Assembly (NCBI GenBank): GCA_015183035.1
Contig: JACZZP010000002.1
Span: 62,001 to 126,000 of the forward strand
From: Meloidogyne chitwoodi
Taxonomy: Eukaryota > Nematoda > Chromadorea > Rhabditida > Meloidogynidae
Length of the DNA stretch: 64,000 nucleotides
Direction: 5' to 3'
Part shown: positions 62,461 to 64,000 of the stretch, piece by piece
How the letters are laid out: the number at the start of each line of letters is the position of its first letter
Position numbering within the stretch: the stretch's first letter is position 1
Notes under the pieces: generated by a model
Seen by the model: only the letters and a program-made list of their open reading frames with translations
Told to the model about the DNA's origin: nothing
The model's database searches: none
Made by a program: the position numbers and the translations under genes

Positions 62461-62857
62461 AAAAAAATAATAATTTTTTTAATTTATTTTTTTTTTAAAT
62501 TTAATTTGATAGAAGTTTCAATTTTATTTTTGCAACTCTACCATCACCTTAACCTAACTTTGCTCACATCTAAATTTTTTACAAAATCAAATTTTTAAAA
62601 ACAAGCAAATATACGCATATCTTATTTAGGAATAGTTGGAGAGTATCAACACAAGAAACCTAATGGGTTAGAAACAAATATATATATATATAGTACGTGA
62701 GTATACATAGAAAGAAATTGGGACAGTTTTTATTTTTATCACAAGTCAATTTAATTTTTATCACAAGTCAATTTATATTCTTTTATTTACTCATTCACTT
62801 CTCTGCTTTCACGGGTTTTTCGACTAAAAAAATATATAATTATTTAATTATGATTGT
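62461..62857. other. Convergent spacer after PEX14
   Basis: AT-rich with a (TA)n run near 62678 and a duplicated TTTTTATCACAAGTCAATTT word near 62731-62772. 3' ends of PEX14 and the minus-strand secreted gene. No gene seen. Confidence 0.5.
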
Positions 62858-63782
62858 TTAAAAAGAAATACCGCGACAACGACCGGCAATATGGTCGAGC
62901 AGTTCTGACTTTGTACTGCCGTCACAATGTCCCGAATGGTCATTAGCTGAAAGCCGTATGGTAGCGGAAGAGAATCCATTCTTTGTTGTCCATTCTTCTG
63001 TCTCCAACATCGCGCGACAAGCTGGCTTATTACAACATCGGTAGGTCGTGAAGTGTGCCGTGACTTGTTCTTCCTTTAGATCTTGGCCTAAAATCTTTTC
63101 CTCTTTCTGGTATACATTCCAGACACTAAATATCTCTCTAATTTTCTCCTTTTTCAGCTTGTATTTGACCTCCTCGAGAAAGAACAAAATATCCTTCCAG
63201 TTCAGACCTTCGGCTGTCTTAAATATATTTTAATTAATTAAAATATATAAAAAAAGACAAACCGTTGCTGGAGTCTCCTTCTCTTTTCCTTCGATGAAAT
63301 CTTCAATTTCATCGTTACTTCGTTTGCGGTGGTGCTAAAAAATTAATTAAAAATTCTCCGTTTTTAACTACTTCAAGTTTATGTCTTTCAGTAGAATCTG
63401 CCACTTTGGCTTCAACGAAGATGTCATTTTTTGTCCGTTTTATCGTCTTAGTTAACGCGCCACACATACCATATTCACACACGTACAATGTCTTGAACGT
63501 TTTATAGACATCTGAGTCAATCGTCTGTTCTGTCACCTGTATGGGTCTTGCTCGCCACGCAGAAAAGGGATGCCAAAGCCCTTCCGTCAGACGTTCATAT
63601 TTATCTTCGTCCAAGTCCCGTTCTGGTTTCCACCGTGGTGAGCACATCTTTTAAAAAAAGTAATTAAAATATATATATATAAATTAATAAAATAAAAAAA
63701 TAAAACTTACGTCGTAGGCAACAGAGAAAACAAGGATTGGAACAAACAAGAGTAGCCAGTAAATAGTTAGAAGTGGGATAGA
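62858..63782 (-). CDS. Unknown secreted Cys-containing protein (start unresolved)
   Basis: Not a recognised family. Exons read: LLTIYWLLLFVPILVFSVAYD (signal-peptide-like, 63711-63773); MCSPRWKPERDLDEDKYERLTEGLWHPFSAWRARPIQV...YVCEYGMCGALTKTIKRTKNDIFVEAKV; a 34-nt intron; HHRKRSNDEIEDFIEGKEKETPAT; then TAEGLNWKDILFFLEEVKYKLKKEKIREIF...TTYRCCNKPACRAMLETEEWTTKNGF...GHCDGSTKSELLDHIAGRCRGISF with stop at 62858. The first exon has no in-frame ATG before an upstream TAA, so the true start is unclear; Met at 63647 would give a protein without signal peptide. RKRS near the centre could be a furin-type cleavage site separating two domains, each with Cys pairs (C..GMC, CC...C). Confidence 0.65.
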
Positions 63783-63814
63783 TTATGCTAAAACAATCGT
63801 TTTTATATGAAAAA

Positions 63815-64000
63815 AATCTAGAAAAATTTAAAAATAAAATTATAATAATTTTATAAAAATCTAATAATTTAATAAAAATCTAATAATTTTATAAAAATCT
63901 AATAATTTTATAAAAATCTAATAATTTTTATAAAATATAATTTTTCTAATAAATTTTATAAAAATCTAATAATTTTTATAAAATATAATTTTTCTAATAA
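63815..64000. repeat. AAAAATCTAATAATTTTAT satellite
   Basis: About nine units of a 17-19-bp sequence (AAAAATCTAATAATTTTAT with small length changes) continue to the window end. Some units are expanded with AAAATATAATTTTTCT. Confidence 0.9.

Overview
This window is nematode nuclear DNA and most resembles a plant-parasitic tylenchid such as a root-knot nematode (Meloidogyne). The genus is an inference, not shown. The DNA is very AT-rich. Genes are cut into many short exons by tiny introns, some only 33-50 nt, with GT starts and TTTTAG/TTTTCAG ends. Several genes have an orphan splice acceptor 8-12 nt before the ATG, as expected for spliced-leader trans-splicing. Several products are metazoan or nematode families (ZO-1 scaffold, TASK channel, GABA-type channel, IL-17 cytokine, tandem Trp/Cys domains).

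Layout. 1-7.3 kb: three plus-strand membrane-transport genes: the 3' part of a GABA-type anion channel, an Amt/Rh ammonium transporter and a TASK-type two-pore K+ channel. 7.3-16 kb: no convincing gene. It holds AT-rich DNA, a strand-biased run of GCAC words, and a mosaic of repeats (fold-back element, two satellite-like arrays, a 1.1 kb element with inverted ends). 16-17.2 kb: a secreted Lys/Glu-rich protein with many KR sites. 17.7-29 kb, all minus strand: a stand-alone PNKP-type 3'-phosphatase, a secreted tandem-domain protein, RNase H2 subunit B, two LEA-like proteins and a PRA1 family protein. The first three lie close together and may be one operon.

32-40 kb: an IL-17-like cytokine (+), a rhodopsin-class GPCR (-), and CCT8 chaperonin (+) followed by a decayed copy of its last two exons. 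44-47 kb: a two-Ig membrane protein (+) converging on a membrane-anchored histidine acid phosphatase (-). 50-57.8 kb: the window's largest gene, a ZO-1/TJP MAGUK. 58-60.3 kb: two related secreted proteins (-) sharing a new-looking CC...CGRVC cysteine pattern with different repeat domains. 61-62.5 kb: peroxin PEX14. 62.9-63.8 kb: an unknown secreted Cys protein (-). The window ends in a short AT satellite.

The genes do not form one pathway. Themes are membrane excitability and transport (0-7 kb), genome maintenance (17-23 kb), desiccation-type LEA proteins (23-26 kb) and secreted proteins of unknown function. No full transposase or reverse transcriptase, rRNA, intact tRNA or CRISPR was seen. 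Coordinates of split genes run from first to last coding base and include introns; exon joins were read by eye from frame, splice signals and family resemblance.
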